This document shows, piece by piece, positions 1-7,233 of a stretch of DNA of 19,298 nucleotides; position 1 is the first letter of the stretch, and each line of letters starts with the position of its first letter. Source of the DNA: Porticoccaceae bacterium (GTDB lineage: Bacteria > Pseudomonadota > Gammaproteobacteria > Pseudomonadales > Porticoccaceae); NCBI GenBank assembly GCA_019090225.1, contig JAHRWI010000128.1, forward strand, positions 1-19,298, read 5' to 3'. The position numbers were made by a program, and so were the translations under genes. The notes under the pieces were generated by a model. It was given only the letters and a program-made list of their open reading frames with translations. It was not told where the DNA came from and did not search any database.

Positions 1-112
1 GAGTATCCTCCGCCGCTATCAGATCAACCGTCTGGAGTATCTCAATAGCGCGGGGTACCATGTCGCCCATGTTGCCAATGGGCGTCGCCACCACAAACAG
101 TGTTCCTGCCAT
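1..112 (-). CDS. rsmI: 16S rRNA 2'-O-ribose C1402 methyltransferase RsmI, 5' part only
   Basis: The reverse strand from an ATG at 112 reads MAGTLFVVATPIGNMGDMV, continues through RAIEILQTVDLIAAEDT, and runs off the window edge. The VATPIGN and AEDT motifs are the start of the SAM-dependent tetrapyrrole-methylase fold of RsmI (YraL), which methylates the ribose of C1402 in the 30S decoding centre. About 37 codons are present and the rest lies outside the window. Only nine bases separate its start from that of the divergent lpoA, so the promoter of each gene must lie inside the coding sequence of the other. The same divergent arrangement is found in E. coli, which supports the assignment. Confidence 0.93.
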   Translation of the reverse strand, partial: MAGTLFVVATPIGNMGDMVPRAIEILQTVDLIAAEDT

Positions 113-121
113 AGTATTAAT

Positions 122-2125
122 ATGCCCTTCAAATTACTGACAAAATATTTTCTGTTGACCCTTGCTGCAGCGCTGTTAGCAGCTTGTGCGGGGCCGTCAC
201 ATCAAGCGCCGCAAGCATACACCAAGCAAGAGTCCCTGACTCAAAAGGCCGAGCAAACCTTGCGCTCTGCACGCCAGAGCAGTGGGCCGGATCAGGCCCT
301 GCATCTACTCAATGCGGTACGCTATTACCAACAACTTAACCAGCCAGATCAGGCTGCGAAACTTCTAGAGGAGCTGGACAGCAGCCTACTATCGCCAAAA
401 GCCCTCGCACGTTTTACAGTGCTTTACACACCCATCTTGCTCGATAAGCACGAGCATTTTCGAGCCCGCGAACAACTGACCAATCCCCGCCTGTTGACCG
501 CACTCGATACCTTGCCGATGCCTCTCCAAATTGAACTGCGCCGTCAGCGTGGTGATTTATTTTCGCTGCTCGGTGAAGACAAAATCGCCGTGGCTGAATT
601 TGTGCTTTTATCGCGACTGCTCAGCGACCCTGCTGCCATAAAAGTTACCCACAACAAAATCTGGAAAATACTCAGTCACACACCCGATAACACCTTGCGT
701 AACCTGGCCACTGAGGTGCCGAGCATGGAATTAAAAGGCTGGTACCAACTGGCGCTTAGCACCCGCAGCCTCAGCGACATTAGCCTTCAACAGGGTCAAA
801 TAGAGCGCTGGCGCAGACAATGGCCCGCTCATCCCGCCATCGCTTTCCCGCCTTCTGAGCTGAACGCTATAGCAAATGCGGCAACGTCGGCACCATCAAA
901 CCTGGCATTACTGGTACCGCTGACCGGTAATTACGGGGAAGCCGGAACCGTCATCCGCAATGGTTTCCTTGCGACCTATTATGACAACCTGTCAAAAGGT
1001 GGTCGGGCACCATTAGTGCGGGTATACGACACCAGCACGCAGAGTATTACCGATGTCTACCAACAGGCCATCACAGAGGGTGCGAACATTGTTATCGGCC
1101 CGCTGCGTAAGGAAAACCTCGCCGCGCTGAGTATGCTCAACACCTTGCCTGTGCCGGTTATCGGGCTGAATTATTTGGATGACAGTTTAGACGACAAGTT
1201 AGACGACAAATTAGATCACATATCAAAAGACAGGCTAGACAAGCCATTAGGTGAGCCATTAAACAAAAGTATTGGTGATTCGATAGGCCAGCCTGCCAAT
1301 AATCAAACCGATCCCAGCCCAAATATCGCAACCAATAGCTCAAGTAATACCGCCACCAACGTCCACCACAATTTGTATCAGTTCGGCCTGTCGATCGCTG
1401 ACGAAGCCGAGCAAGTGGCTGAGCGCGCCTGGTTAGAAGGCCGTCGATCAGCCCTGGTCATGACCCCAGCCACAGGCTGGGGAAAAAGAGCATTAGCGGC
1501 ATTTTCCAAACGATGGACAAGCCGTGGTGGAAAACTGGTCACGACGACACCCTACTCGCTCAGACAATCAGACTTTACCGGCATCATCAAACCGGCTTTG
1601 CTGGTTGATCACAGCGAGCAGCGAGCAAAAAAACTCCAGCGCACCCTGGGTAAGGGACTGGAATACAGCCCTCGGCGACGTCACGACATCGATATGATTT
1701 TCCTGGTCGCCCAACCGGCGCAGGGACGCTCCATCAAGCCAACTCTGGATTTCTATTACGCCCACGACCTGCCCGTGTACGCCACCTCCCATATCTATGC
1801 GGGCACCGAAAGCACCGACATGAACCGCGATCTTGAAGGCATACGCTTTAGCGCTATGCCCTGGACACTGCCCGGCATGGTGCCCGAGCACCTGCGCCCC
1901 GATAACAACTTACGGCCCACTTATCGGCACCTCTACACCCTGGGCATAGATGCCTACCTCATGCATCAGCACGTTGGCCTAATGAAGGCTGCTCCACAAA
2001 CCCAGCTTTTTGGTCACACCGGGACGCTGACCCTGGTGTCTGGCAACAAGATCAAACGCACTCAACCCTGGGCAGAATTCAAAGGCAACAAGGTTCGCCC
2101 CGCGCCCCAAATGCGAGAGGATTGA
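122..2125 (+). CDS. lpoA: Penicillin-binding protein activator LpoA (LppC-family outer-membrane lipoprotein)
   Basis: A 667-residue lipoprotein, close to the 678 residues of E. coli LpoA. A hydrophobic signal segment ends in the lipobox LLAAC, with the lipidated Cys at residue 22. The N-terminal half (about 30-250) is the helical TPR-like domain. From about residue 260 (LALLVPLTGNYGEAGTVI) a periplasmic-binding-protein-like domain follows, with the family segments VIGPLRKENL, LYQFGLSIADEAEQVAERAW and IRFSAMPW. LpoA sits in the outer membrane, spans the periplasm and stimulates PBP1A in peptidoglycan synthesis. Residues 352-416 form an unusual low-complexity insertion with a four-residue period, placed where homologues have a short link between LNYL and the LYQFGL strand. 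No clear ribosome-binding site precedes the ATG, but the signal peptide fits this start. It is first in the lpoA-yraN-diaA-dolP series. Confidence 0.93.
   Translation: MPFKLLTKYFLLTLAAALLAACAGPSHQAPQAYTKQESLTQKAEQTLRSARQSSGPDQALHLLNAVRYYQQLNQPDQAAKLLEELDSSLLSPKALARFTVLYTPILLDKHEHFRAREQLTNPRLLTALDTLPMPLQIELRRQRGDLFSLLGEDKIAVAEFVLLSRLLSDPAAIKVTHNKIWKILSHTPDNTLRNLATEVPSMELKGWYQLALSTRSLSDISLQQGQIERWRRQWPAHPAIAFPPSELNAIANAATSAPSNLALLVPLTGNYGEAGTVIRNGFLATYYDNLSKGGRAPLVRVYDTSTQSITDVYQQAITEGANIVIGPLRKENLAALSMLNTLPVPVIGLNYLDDSLDDKLDDKLDHISKDRLDKPLGEPLNKSIGDSIGQPANNQTDPSPNIATNSSSNTATNVHHNLYQFGLSIADEAEQVAERAWLEGRRSALVMTPATGWGKRALAAFSKRWTSRGGKLVTTTPYSLRQSDFTGIIKPALLVDHSEQRAKKLQRTLGKGLEYSPRRRHDIDMIFLVAQPAQGRSIKPTLDFYYAHDLPVYATSHIYAGTESTDMNRDLEGIRFSAMPWTLPGMVPEHLRPDNNLRPTYRHLYTLGIDAYLMHQHVGLMKAAPQTQLFGHTGTLTLVSGNKIKRTQPWAEFKGNKVRPAPQMRED
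1175..1294 (+). repeat. Degenerate 12-bp tandem repeat inside lpoA, encoding tetrapeptides
   Basis: Starting at L352 the codons fall in blocks of four: LDDS, LDDK, LDDK, LDHI, SKDR, LDKP, LGEP, LNKS, IGDS, IGQP. The second and third units (1187-1198 and 1199-1210) are identical at DNA level in 11 of 12 bases; later units are increasingly diverged. An Asn/Thr/Ser-rich stretch follows to about residue 416. The reading frame is intact throughout, so this looks like an in-frame expansion by slippage or unequal exchange, tolerated in a surface loop of the periplasmic-binding-protein-like domain. Confidence 0.8.
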
Positions 2126-2154
2126 TGGATCAACATGGATCGCTAAACCAGTGA
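2125..2154 (+). other. Nine-codon mini-ORF bridging lpoA and yraN (possible translational relay)
   Basis: ATG at 2125 shares its A with the lpoA stop codon TGA (2123-2125). The frame encodes MDQHGSLNQ and stops at TGA 2152-2154, which overlaps the GTG start of yraN (2151-2153). A purine-rich ribosome-binding-like GAGAGGA (2115-2121) precedes the mini-ORF, while nothing comparable precedes the yraN GTG. The geometry suggests ribosomes could be passed from lpoA through the mini-ORF to yraN. Function is inferred from geometry only; chance cannot be excluded for so short a frame. Confidence 0.4.
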
Positions 2155-2576
2155 CCAGGGGTAAGTTCTTTGGCGCACAATCGATCACTCGTAGGCTGAC
2201 CGGCAAAAACCGAACACCGGGCGCCATCGCTGAACAACAGGCCTGTGATTTACTCCGGCAACACGGCCTGAAAATACGCACACGAAATTATCGAACCAAA
2301 CGCGGCGAAATAGATATCATCGCCGAAGATAACGACACCCTGGTCTTTGTCGAGGTCCGTCTGCGCAGCAATAGCACTTATGGCAGCCCTGAAGAAAGTA
2401 TCACTACACACAAGCAACAGCGAATTCTCTACGCTAGCCAACACTTTCTCCAGAAAGAAAACATAAACGATTCACGGCCATGCCGCTTTGATACAATTTG
2501 CCTGACCGATCACAACGACTCGCCAGCCAATGCTCAATGGATAAAAGATGCTTTTAGTGGCGGCAATGGCTGGTGA
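2151..2576 (+). CDS. yraN: YraN / UPF0102 family endonuclease-like protein
   Basis: A 141-residue soluble protein of the UPF0102 family, slightly longer than the usual 120-130 residues because of a basic N-terminal leader. The restriction-endonuclease-like core is visible: G-x-x-A-E-Q-x-A near residues 24-31, RGEIDIIAEDNDTLVFVEVR at about 51-70 carrying the acidic Asp and Glu of the predicted metal site, then YGSPEESI and a late RFD motif. The family resembles Holliday-junction resolvases in fold; its role in cells is not settled. The start is GTG, chosen because no in-frame ATG lies nearby; it overlaps the stop of a preceding nine-codon ORF. The position between lpoA and diaA is the conserved one. 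Confidence 0.88.
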   Translation: MTRGKFFGAQSITRRLTGKNRTPGAIAEQQACDLLRQHGLKIRTRNYRTKRGEIDIIAEDNDTLVFVEVRLRSNSTYGSPEESITTHKQQRILYASQHFLQKENINDSRPCRFDTICLTDHNDSPANAQWIKDAFSGGNGW

Positions 2577-2636
2577 TTTCATCTTTGAAAAACACCGGCA
2601 CCTCGAAATCACTCAATTAAAGTATGGAATTAACCC

Positions 2637-3206
2637 ATGGAACAGCTGATTAGCGACCTATTCCATCAGAGTATCGAAGCAAAAATTGAACACGCCGAGT
2701 CGCTGGTCGAACCTTTGCAAAACGCTGCCAGCGTCATCACCAATTGTCTGTTACAGGAGGGCAAATTACTGATCTGCGCAGAGGGTATATCCGAAAGCCT
2801 TGCCACCACATTGGCCCACTGTATGCTCAATGGTCAACAGCTCGAACGACCAGGGCTGCCGACCGTGGTACTCAGCCGAACCCTCCACGATCAAGACAGT
2901 CACAATGATCCGTTCAGCGCACAGATTCGTACGCTAAGCAGTCAAGAAGACGTGCTCATGGTGATTAGTTCCGGTTCGATGAGGCCATCTTTGCTGGCCG
3001 CAGTGGTCAGCGCTCAACAAAACAACCTTGGAGTCATTGCACTAACCACACCCGGGTGTGAGCAAATACGCGGTCAACTCCGTAGCTCGGACGTGGAACT
3101 CTTTGCTAATAATGTCAACCAATACCGTATTCAGGAAATTCAACTGTTAATATTATTCTGTCTTTGCCAACTCATCGAAAACAACCTATTTGGAGAAGTA
3201 AGCTAA
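2637..3206 (+). CDS. diaA: DnaA initiator-associating SIS-domain protein DiaA (divergent)
   Basis: A 189-residue single-SIS-domain protein matching E. coli DiaA (YraO) in length, order of motifs and gene neighbourhood. DiaA forms tetramers that bind domain I of DnaA and promote timely initiation at oriC. Visible similarities are the N-terminal helix with SIEAKIEHAESL, the ERPGLP segment (about 70-75), RTLHDQD where DiaA has the NDRLHDE region, DVLMVIS with a Ser-rich loop (about 105-113), and the C-terminal RIQEIQLLILFCLCQLIENNLF. The phosphosugar-type loop that reads CGNGTSAA in E. coli is CAEGISES here (47-54), so sugar-phosphate binding is doubtful, as already thought for DiaA. Its stop codon overlaps the dolP ATG by one base, implying coupled translation. 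The ribosome-binding site is poor. Confidence 0.82.
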   Translation: MEQLISDLFHQSIEAKIEHAESLVEPLQNAASVITNCLLQEGKLLICAEGISESLATTLAHCMLNGQQLERPGLPTVVLSRTLHDQDSHNDPFSAQIRTLSSQEDVLMVISSGSMRPSLLAAVVSAQQNNLGVIALTTPGCEQIRGQLRSSDVELFANNVNQYRIQEIQLLILFCLCQLIENNLFGEVS

Positions 3207-3781
3207 TGGCAAAAATCTGGCTCAGCCTGATACTAGCGGCAAGCGTTACCCTGAGCGGGTGTACCAGCGCCATCCACGCGGTGACCAAAGAACCTATTCG
3301 ACCTGACCCTAGCAAAACATCCATGGGCACCGACCTCGATGACTGGCAGATGGACACGCTTATCGGCGTCAACATAAAAAAGGCTGCCCCCCAATTAGAA
3401 AGGTCGCATGTCAATGTCCACACCTATAACAAGGTGGTGCTGCTCACCGGCGAAGTCCCATCCAGTGACATGCGCTCCCTGGCCGGGGACACGGCACGAA
3501 ACTTTCGTGGTGTCCGGCAGGTTTACAATGAACTTCAGATACAGGGTGCGACATCCATGCTGGCTCGCACCAACGATAGCTGGCTATCGACCAAGGTAAA
3601 AAGCAAGCTGCTGGCCAATCGGGATATTAAAAGTGGCCGGGTAAAAGTCATCACCGAAAATGGCGTGGTCTATCTGATGGGCCTGGTAAGCCGTAGAGAA
3701 GCCGACAATATTACCGCTATCGCCAGTCATACCCGGGGTGCCCGTAAAATCGTGCGGGTTTTTGAATATATCGATAATTGA
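3206..3781 (+). CDS. dolP: Dual-BON-domain outer-membrane lipoprotein DolP (YraP)
   Basis: A 191-residue lipoprotein, the same length as E. coli DolP. The start at 3206 (TAATG overlap with the diaA stop, preceded by TGGAGAAG) gives MAKIWLSLILAASVTLSGC, a signal peptide with lipobox LSGC and Cys at residue 19; a longer frame beginning 42 bases upstream would spoil the signal peptide. Two BON domains follow, at about 48-113 (with VVLLTGEVPSS) and 126-190 (with VVYLMGLVSRREAD). DolP is anchored in the outer membrane, binds anionic phospholipid and supports membrane integrity and activation of the amidase regulator NlpD in E. coli. It closes the lpoA-yraN-diaA-dolP series. The stop codon lies at the edge of a heptamer tandem repeat. 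Confidence 0.92.
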   Translation: MAKIWLSLILAASVTLSGCTSAIHAVTKEPIRPDPSKTSMGTDLDDWQMDTLIGVNIKKAAPQLERSHVNVHTYNKVVLLTGEVPSSDMRSLAGDTARNFRGVRQVYNELQIQGATSMLARTNDSWLSTKVKSKLLANRDIKSGRVKVITENGVVYLMGLVSRREADNITAIASHTRGARKIVRVFEYIDN

Positions 3782-3815
3782 TTATTGATTATTGATTATT
3801 GATTATTGATTATTG
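3774..3815 (+). repeat. Heptamer tandem repeat, ATTATTG x5 plus one imperfect copy
   Basis: Five perfect ATTATTG units run from 3781 to 3815, preceded by ATAATTG at 3774-3780, so the array begins inside the last codons of dolP and contains its TGA stop (3779-3781). Arrays of this length and purity are prone to replication slippage. The last unit runs into TTGATA, which could serve as the -35 element of the acetoacetyl-CoA synthetase promoter. Confidence 0.95.
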
Positions 3816-3840
3816 ATAAGCCAGTTATCAGGATTAAACT
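3813..3840 (+). promoter_or_regulatory. Candidate sigma-70 promoter with an embedded inverted repeat, upstream of acetoacetyl-CoA synthetase
   Basis: TTGATA (3813-3818, five of six matches to the -35 consensus) is followed after 16 bases by TAAACT (3835-3840, four of six matches to the -10). A perfect inverted repeat, TGATAA-GCCAG-TTATCA (3814-3830), covers the -35 and spacer, where a dimeric repressor could bind. Transcription would begin near 3847, about 33 bases before the ATG. This is based on inspection only. Confidence 0.4.
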
Positions 3841-3879
3841 TGGCTAAAGCAAATACCACTTACCGAGCAGTAAATATCT

Positions 3880-5859
3880 ATGTCAACGCCCCTCTGGCAG
3901 CCTAGCAGCGCAAGTATTAACCAAACCAATATGATCGACTATATTCGCTTTATTGAAAGCGAATATAGTGTCGCCTTCGAGAATTACCAGCAACTCCACC
4001 GTTGGTCGGTGGATCAAAGTGAAGACTTCTGGGCGAGCATCTGGCGCTTCGGCGAGGTTATCGCCAGCCAGCCCTGGGAAACCGTTCTCGCCGACGAAGA
4101 TAAATTCCCCGGTGCCAAATGGTTTCCCGAAGCTCGACTCAATTTTGCTGAAAACCTTCTGCGTTTCGCCAGCGACGAAAATCACTGTGACAAAACCGCC
4201 ATTGTCTCTCGCCTGGAAAATGGCGAGCGCCGTGAATTAACTTACGTAGAGCTCTACTGCGAAGTTGAAAAACTCGCCGCCGGACTCAAAGCTGCGGGTG
4301 TTGGCGTCGGTGATCGGGTTGCGGCCTTTATGCCCAACGTGCCCGAAACCATTATCGCCATGCTCGCTGCCACCAGCCTGGGGGCGGTGTGGTCATCCTG
4401 CTCGCCGGACTTCGGCATTAACGGTGTAATGGATAGATTCGGCCAGATTGAACCGAAGGTGCTATTCGCCTGCGACGGCTATCATTACAACGGCAAGGTC
4501 ATCGACTCCCTGCCTCGAGTGAGGGAAATCAGCGAGCAAATAAGCGCCATCGAAAAGCTGGTCATTGTGCCTATTCTTAATCGCGCCGAACCTGCCACGC
4601 TTAATAGTGATGACATCCACAATGCCCTGTACTACGCCGATATGCAGGTGTGTGAAAACACGCCAACGCTGGAATTTGCGCAACTGCCCTTTGATCATCC
4701 ACTCTATATTATGTATTCCTCCGGCACCACCGGTGCGCCCAAGTGCATTGTTCATTCCGCTGGGGGCACCTTAATTCAGCATTTAAAGGAGCACTTGCTC
4801 CACGTTGACCTGAAGCCTGAAGACACTTTATTTTACTTCACTACCAGCGGCTGGATGATGTGGAACTGGTTAGTCAGCGGCCTGACCACCGGTGCCACTC
4901 TGGTGCTTTACGACGGTTCTCCCTTTGCGCCAGAACCCAACACACTGATCGATATGATCGATGAAGAAAATATTTCGGTATTTGGCACCAGCGCCAAATA
5001 TATTGCCGCCCTTGAAAAGGAAGGCATCAAACCCAGAGAAACTCATCAGCTCGAGAAACTGAAAACCATTCTCTCCACCGGCTCACCGCTCTCCCATGAG
5101 AGTTTTCGCTATGTTTATCGGGATATAAAAAGTGATGTATGCCTATCATCCATTTCTGGCGGCACGGACATCGTGTCCTGCTTCGTGCTCGGCAACCCCT
5201 GCCTGCCAGTCTATGAGGGCGAATTGCAGTGCCTGGGTCTGGGCATGGCCGTGGCGATATGGAATGACGAAGGTCAGAGTGTAGTTGAGAAAAAAGGCGA
5301 ACTGGTCTGCACCAAACCTTTTCCCTCCTGCCCTATTTATTTCTGGAATGATCCGGGCAACGAAAAATTCCACGATGCGTATTTTGCCACCTATCCGAAT
5401 ATCTGGGCCCATGGTGACTACGGTGAAATCACCGCTAACGGCGGCGTAGTGATTCATGGCCGTAGCGATGCCGTACTAAACCCCGGCGGGGTGCGTATCG
5501 GTACCGCAGAAATCTATCGTCAGGTGGAAAAAATCAATGCGGTGCTGGATTGTATCTGTATCGGCCAGGACTGGGATGATGATGTGCGGGTCGTGCTCTT
5601 TGTGGTACTACGAGAAGGCATGGAACTGGACGACGGGCTTATTCAAACAATCCGAACCACCATTCGCACCGAGACTACCCCCCGCCATGTGCCCGCAAAA
5701 ATTATTCAGGTCGCTGATATTCCCAGAACCATCAGCGGTAAGATTGTCGAGCTGGCAGTTCGCAAGGTGGTGCATGGTGAAGCGGTTAAAAACACAGATG
5801 CCCTTGCTAACCCGGAGGCGCTTGAATACTTCACAGATCTACCGGAATTACGCATGTGA
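3880..5859 (+). CDS. Acetoacetyl-CoA synthetase (acetoacetate-CoA ligase)
   Basis: A 659-residue ANL-superfamily acyl-CoA synthetase that activates acetoacetate with ATP and CoA, letting the cell use ketone bodies or recycle polyhydroxybutyrate breakdown products. The N-terminal ACS-type cap is recognisable (FWASIWRF, GAKWFPEARLNFAENLLR). The phosphate-binding loop YSSGTTGAPK is at residues 279-288, the ATP/adenine region GGTDIVSCF in mid-protein, HGDYGEI later, and the C-terminal hinge domain has the A10 motif ISGKIVELAVRK with the adenylation Lys at 621. The length and the segment CIVHSAGGTLIQHLKEH are typical of acetoacetyl-CoA synthetases rather than acetyl-CoA synthetases. The ribosome-binding site is weak. 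A candidate promoter lies just upstream, after a heptamer repeat. Confidence 0.9.
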   Translation: MSTPLWQPSSASINQTNMIDYIRFIESEYSVAFENYQQLHRWSVDQSEDFWASIWRFGEVIASQPWETVLADEDKFPGAKWFPEARLNFAENLLRFASDENHCDKTAIVSRLENGERRELTYVELYCEVEKLAAGLKAAGVGVGDRVAAFMPNVPETIIAMLAATSLGAVWSSCSPDFGINGVMDRFGQIEPKVLFACDGYHYNGKVIDSLPRVREISEQISAIEKLVIVPILNRAEPATLNSDDIHNALYYADMQVCENTPTLEFAQLPFDHPLYIMYSSGTTGAPKCIVHSAGGTLIQHLKEHLLHVDLKPEDTLFYFTTSGWMMWNWLVSGLTTGATLVLYDGSPFAPEPNTLIDMIDEENISVFGTSAKYIAALEKEGIKPRETHQLEKLKTILSTGSPLSHESFRYVYRDIKSDVCLSSISGGTDIVSCFVLGNPCLPVYEGELQCLGLGMAVAIWNDEGQSVVEKKGELVCTKPFPSCPIYFWNDPGNEKFHDAYFATYPNIWAHGDYGEITANGGVVIHGRSDAVLNPGGVRIGTAEIYRQVEKINAVLDCICIGQDWDDDVRVVLFVVLREGMELDDGLIQTIRTTIRTETTPRHVPAKIIQVADIPRTISGKIVELAVRKVVHGEAVKNTDALANPEALEYFTDLPELRM

Positions 5860-5930
5860 CAGCCACATCTGAATTGCTCTTTTAAATCGCCACTTAAATT
5901 GTCAACGACAAACTTCAACAAGGATTACCC

Positions 5931-6551
5931 ATGAATAAAACACTCGTATCTTTCAGCTTGTTTATTGCACTAGCACTGTCATCCACAGCCTGGTCTTCAA
6001 CTGCCAGCGATGAATCGTTAGCTACTACGGCCCTTGCTCCGACAATGGCAAAGCACGTCAAATTAACCACCAACTTGGGTGATATTGTCATTGAACTCAA
6101 TGGTGAAAAAGCGCCGCTTTCGGTCGCAAACTTTACCCATTACGTTAACAGCAAATACTATGATGGCACTGTTTTTCACCGGGTCATCAAGGGCTTTATG
6201 GCCCAGGGCGGCGGCTTTTACAAAAACCTCAACAAAAAAGCTACCGGGGCACCGATTCAAAACGAAGCCGACAACGGTCTCAAAAACATAACGGGCACCA
6301 TCGCTATGGCGCGCACTAATGATCCCCATTCAGCCACTGCGCAGTTTTATATTAACCTTGTGGACAATCGCGCCCTGGATCATAAAAACAAATCCATGCA
6401 AGGCTGGGGCTACACAGTCTTTGGTAAGGTTATAGAGGGTATGGATGTGGTCTACGAAATTGGCGATTCACCCACAGGTGGTCGCGGGCCATTTCCAAAA
6501 GATGTGCCACTGCGAACCATCAGCATTAAAAGCGCTACCGTTATAGATTAG
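5931..6551 (+). CDS. Periplasmic cyclophilin-type peptidyl-prolyl cis-trans isomerase (PpiA-like)
   Basis: A 206-residue protein with an N-terminal signal peptide (hydrophobic residues 5-20, likely cleavage shortly after AWS) followed by a cyclophilin domain from about residue 42. Cyclophilin motifs are clear: VFHRVIKGFMAQGG (81-94) with the catalytic Arg at 84, TGTIAMART (121-129), TAQFYINL (136-143), and GWGYTVFGKV (158-167). It should catalyse prolyl isomerisation during protein folding in the periplasm. The start is supported by AAGGA nine bases upstream and by the signal peptide. The next gene begins 13 bases downstream, so the two may be cotranscribed. Assignment to ppiA rather than another secreted cyclophilin is probable but not proven. 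Confidence 0.88.
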   Translation: MNKTLVSFSLFIALALSSTAWSSTASDESLATTALAPTMAKHVKLTTNLGDIVIELNGEKAPLSVANFTHYVNSKYYDGTVFHRVIKGFMAQGGGFYKNLNKKATGAPIQNEADNGLKNITGTIAMARTNDPHSATAQFYINLVDNRALDHKNKSMQGWGYTVFGKVIEGMDVVYEIGDSPTGGRGPFPKDVPLRTISIKSATVID

Positions 6552-6564
6552 GGATACCTGAGCG

Positions 6565-7092
6565 GTGACCAGCAAAAATACCGAGGGCGCCCTAAGCGAC
6601 TTAGCCATTAAAGTGGCGGGCTTGCTTAAACAAAGGGGCGAGACCATCACAGTATCGGAATCCTCAATGGGCGGTCTGGTATCAGCCTCGCTAGTCGCCG
6701 TGCCCGGCGCGTCGGCTTACTTTCTCGGCGGTGCGACGATTTACACCCACAAGTCCAGAATCGAGCTGCTCGACATGGACGAAGCTGCCCTCAAAGGCAT
6801 TCGTCCTGCCACCGAGGAATACGCCCTGCTCTGCGCCCGCACCATTCAGCACAAGCTGGGCAGCACCTGGGCCTTAGCGGAGACCGGTGCAACTGGCCCG
6901 GAGGCCAACCCTTATAGTGACCCACCCGGCACAGCCTGGATCGCCATTGTGGGCTCAGTAGAAAACGATTCAAAAGAAACAAAACCTGTATCGAAAACTC
7001 TTCGTATCGAAACTAACAATAATAATCGCGAGGCCAACATGTGGGCCTTTGCCCGAGAGGCATTGGACTTTCTTGCTCAGACGCTAGGCTAA
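6565..7092 (+). CDS. CinA C-terminal domain / PncC-like protein
   Basis: A 175-residue stand-alone CinA-C domain. Family members such as PncC deamidate nicotinamide mononucleotide to nicotinate mononucleotide, part of pyridine-nucleotide recycling. Recognisable segments are SESSMGG at 31-37 (usual form AESCTGG), VPGASAYFLGGATIYTHKSR at 47-66 with the conserved Tyr, the helix around ATEEYALLCARTI, TGATGPEANP at 108-116 for the usual GIAGPGG loop, and PPGTAWIAI. The substitution of Cys-Thr by Ser-Met in the first motif and the altered glycine loop mark it as a divergent subgroup, so amidase activity is inferred. The start is GTG at 6565, preceded by AGGGA; no earlier start is available before the cyclophilin stop. 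Confidence 0.75.
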   Translation: MTSKNTEGALSDLAIKVAGLLKQRGETITVSESSMGGLVSASLVAVPGASAYFLGGATIYTHKSRIELLDMDEAALKGIRPATEEYALLCARTIQHKLGSTWALAETGATGPEANPYSDPPGTAWIAIVGSVENDSKETKPVSKTLRIETNNNNREANMWAFAREALDFLAQTLG

Positions 7093-7233
7093 GAGTTCAT
7101 CTCGGCTAGTGTCGATGCGGGTATGCAGCGATTGACTCGCCAGCCGTTCCACTAGACGATTCAGTTAACTCTCCGCTACCCTGTTCCCGGATAAAAATAA
7201 CACTACTCAAAAAATAACAATATTAAGGAAGCT

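Noticed and set aside
3774..3815. Heptamer array as a CRISPR or mobile-element end
   Set aside because: The units are seven bases without spacers, and no transposase, cas gene or target-site duplication is present.
7106..7155. CTAGTG/CACTAG pair in the gap before the MHS transporter as a terminator or operator
   Set aside because: The arms are six bases and nearly 40 bases apart with no extension; the 141-bp gap otherwise shows only the AAGGA ribosome-binding site.
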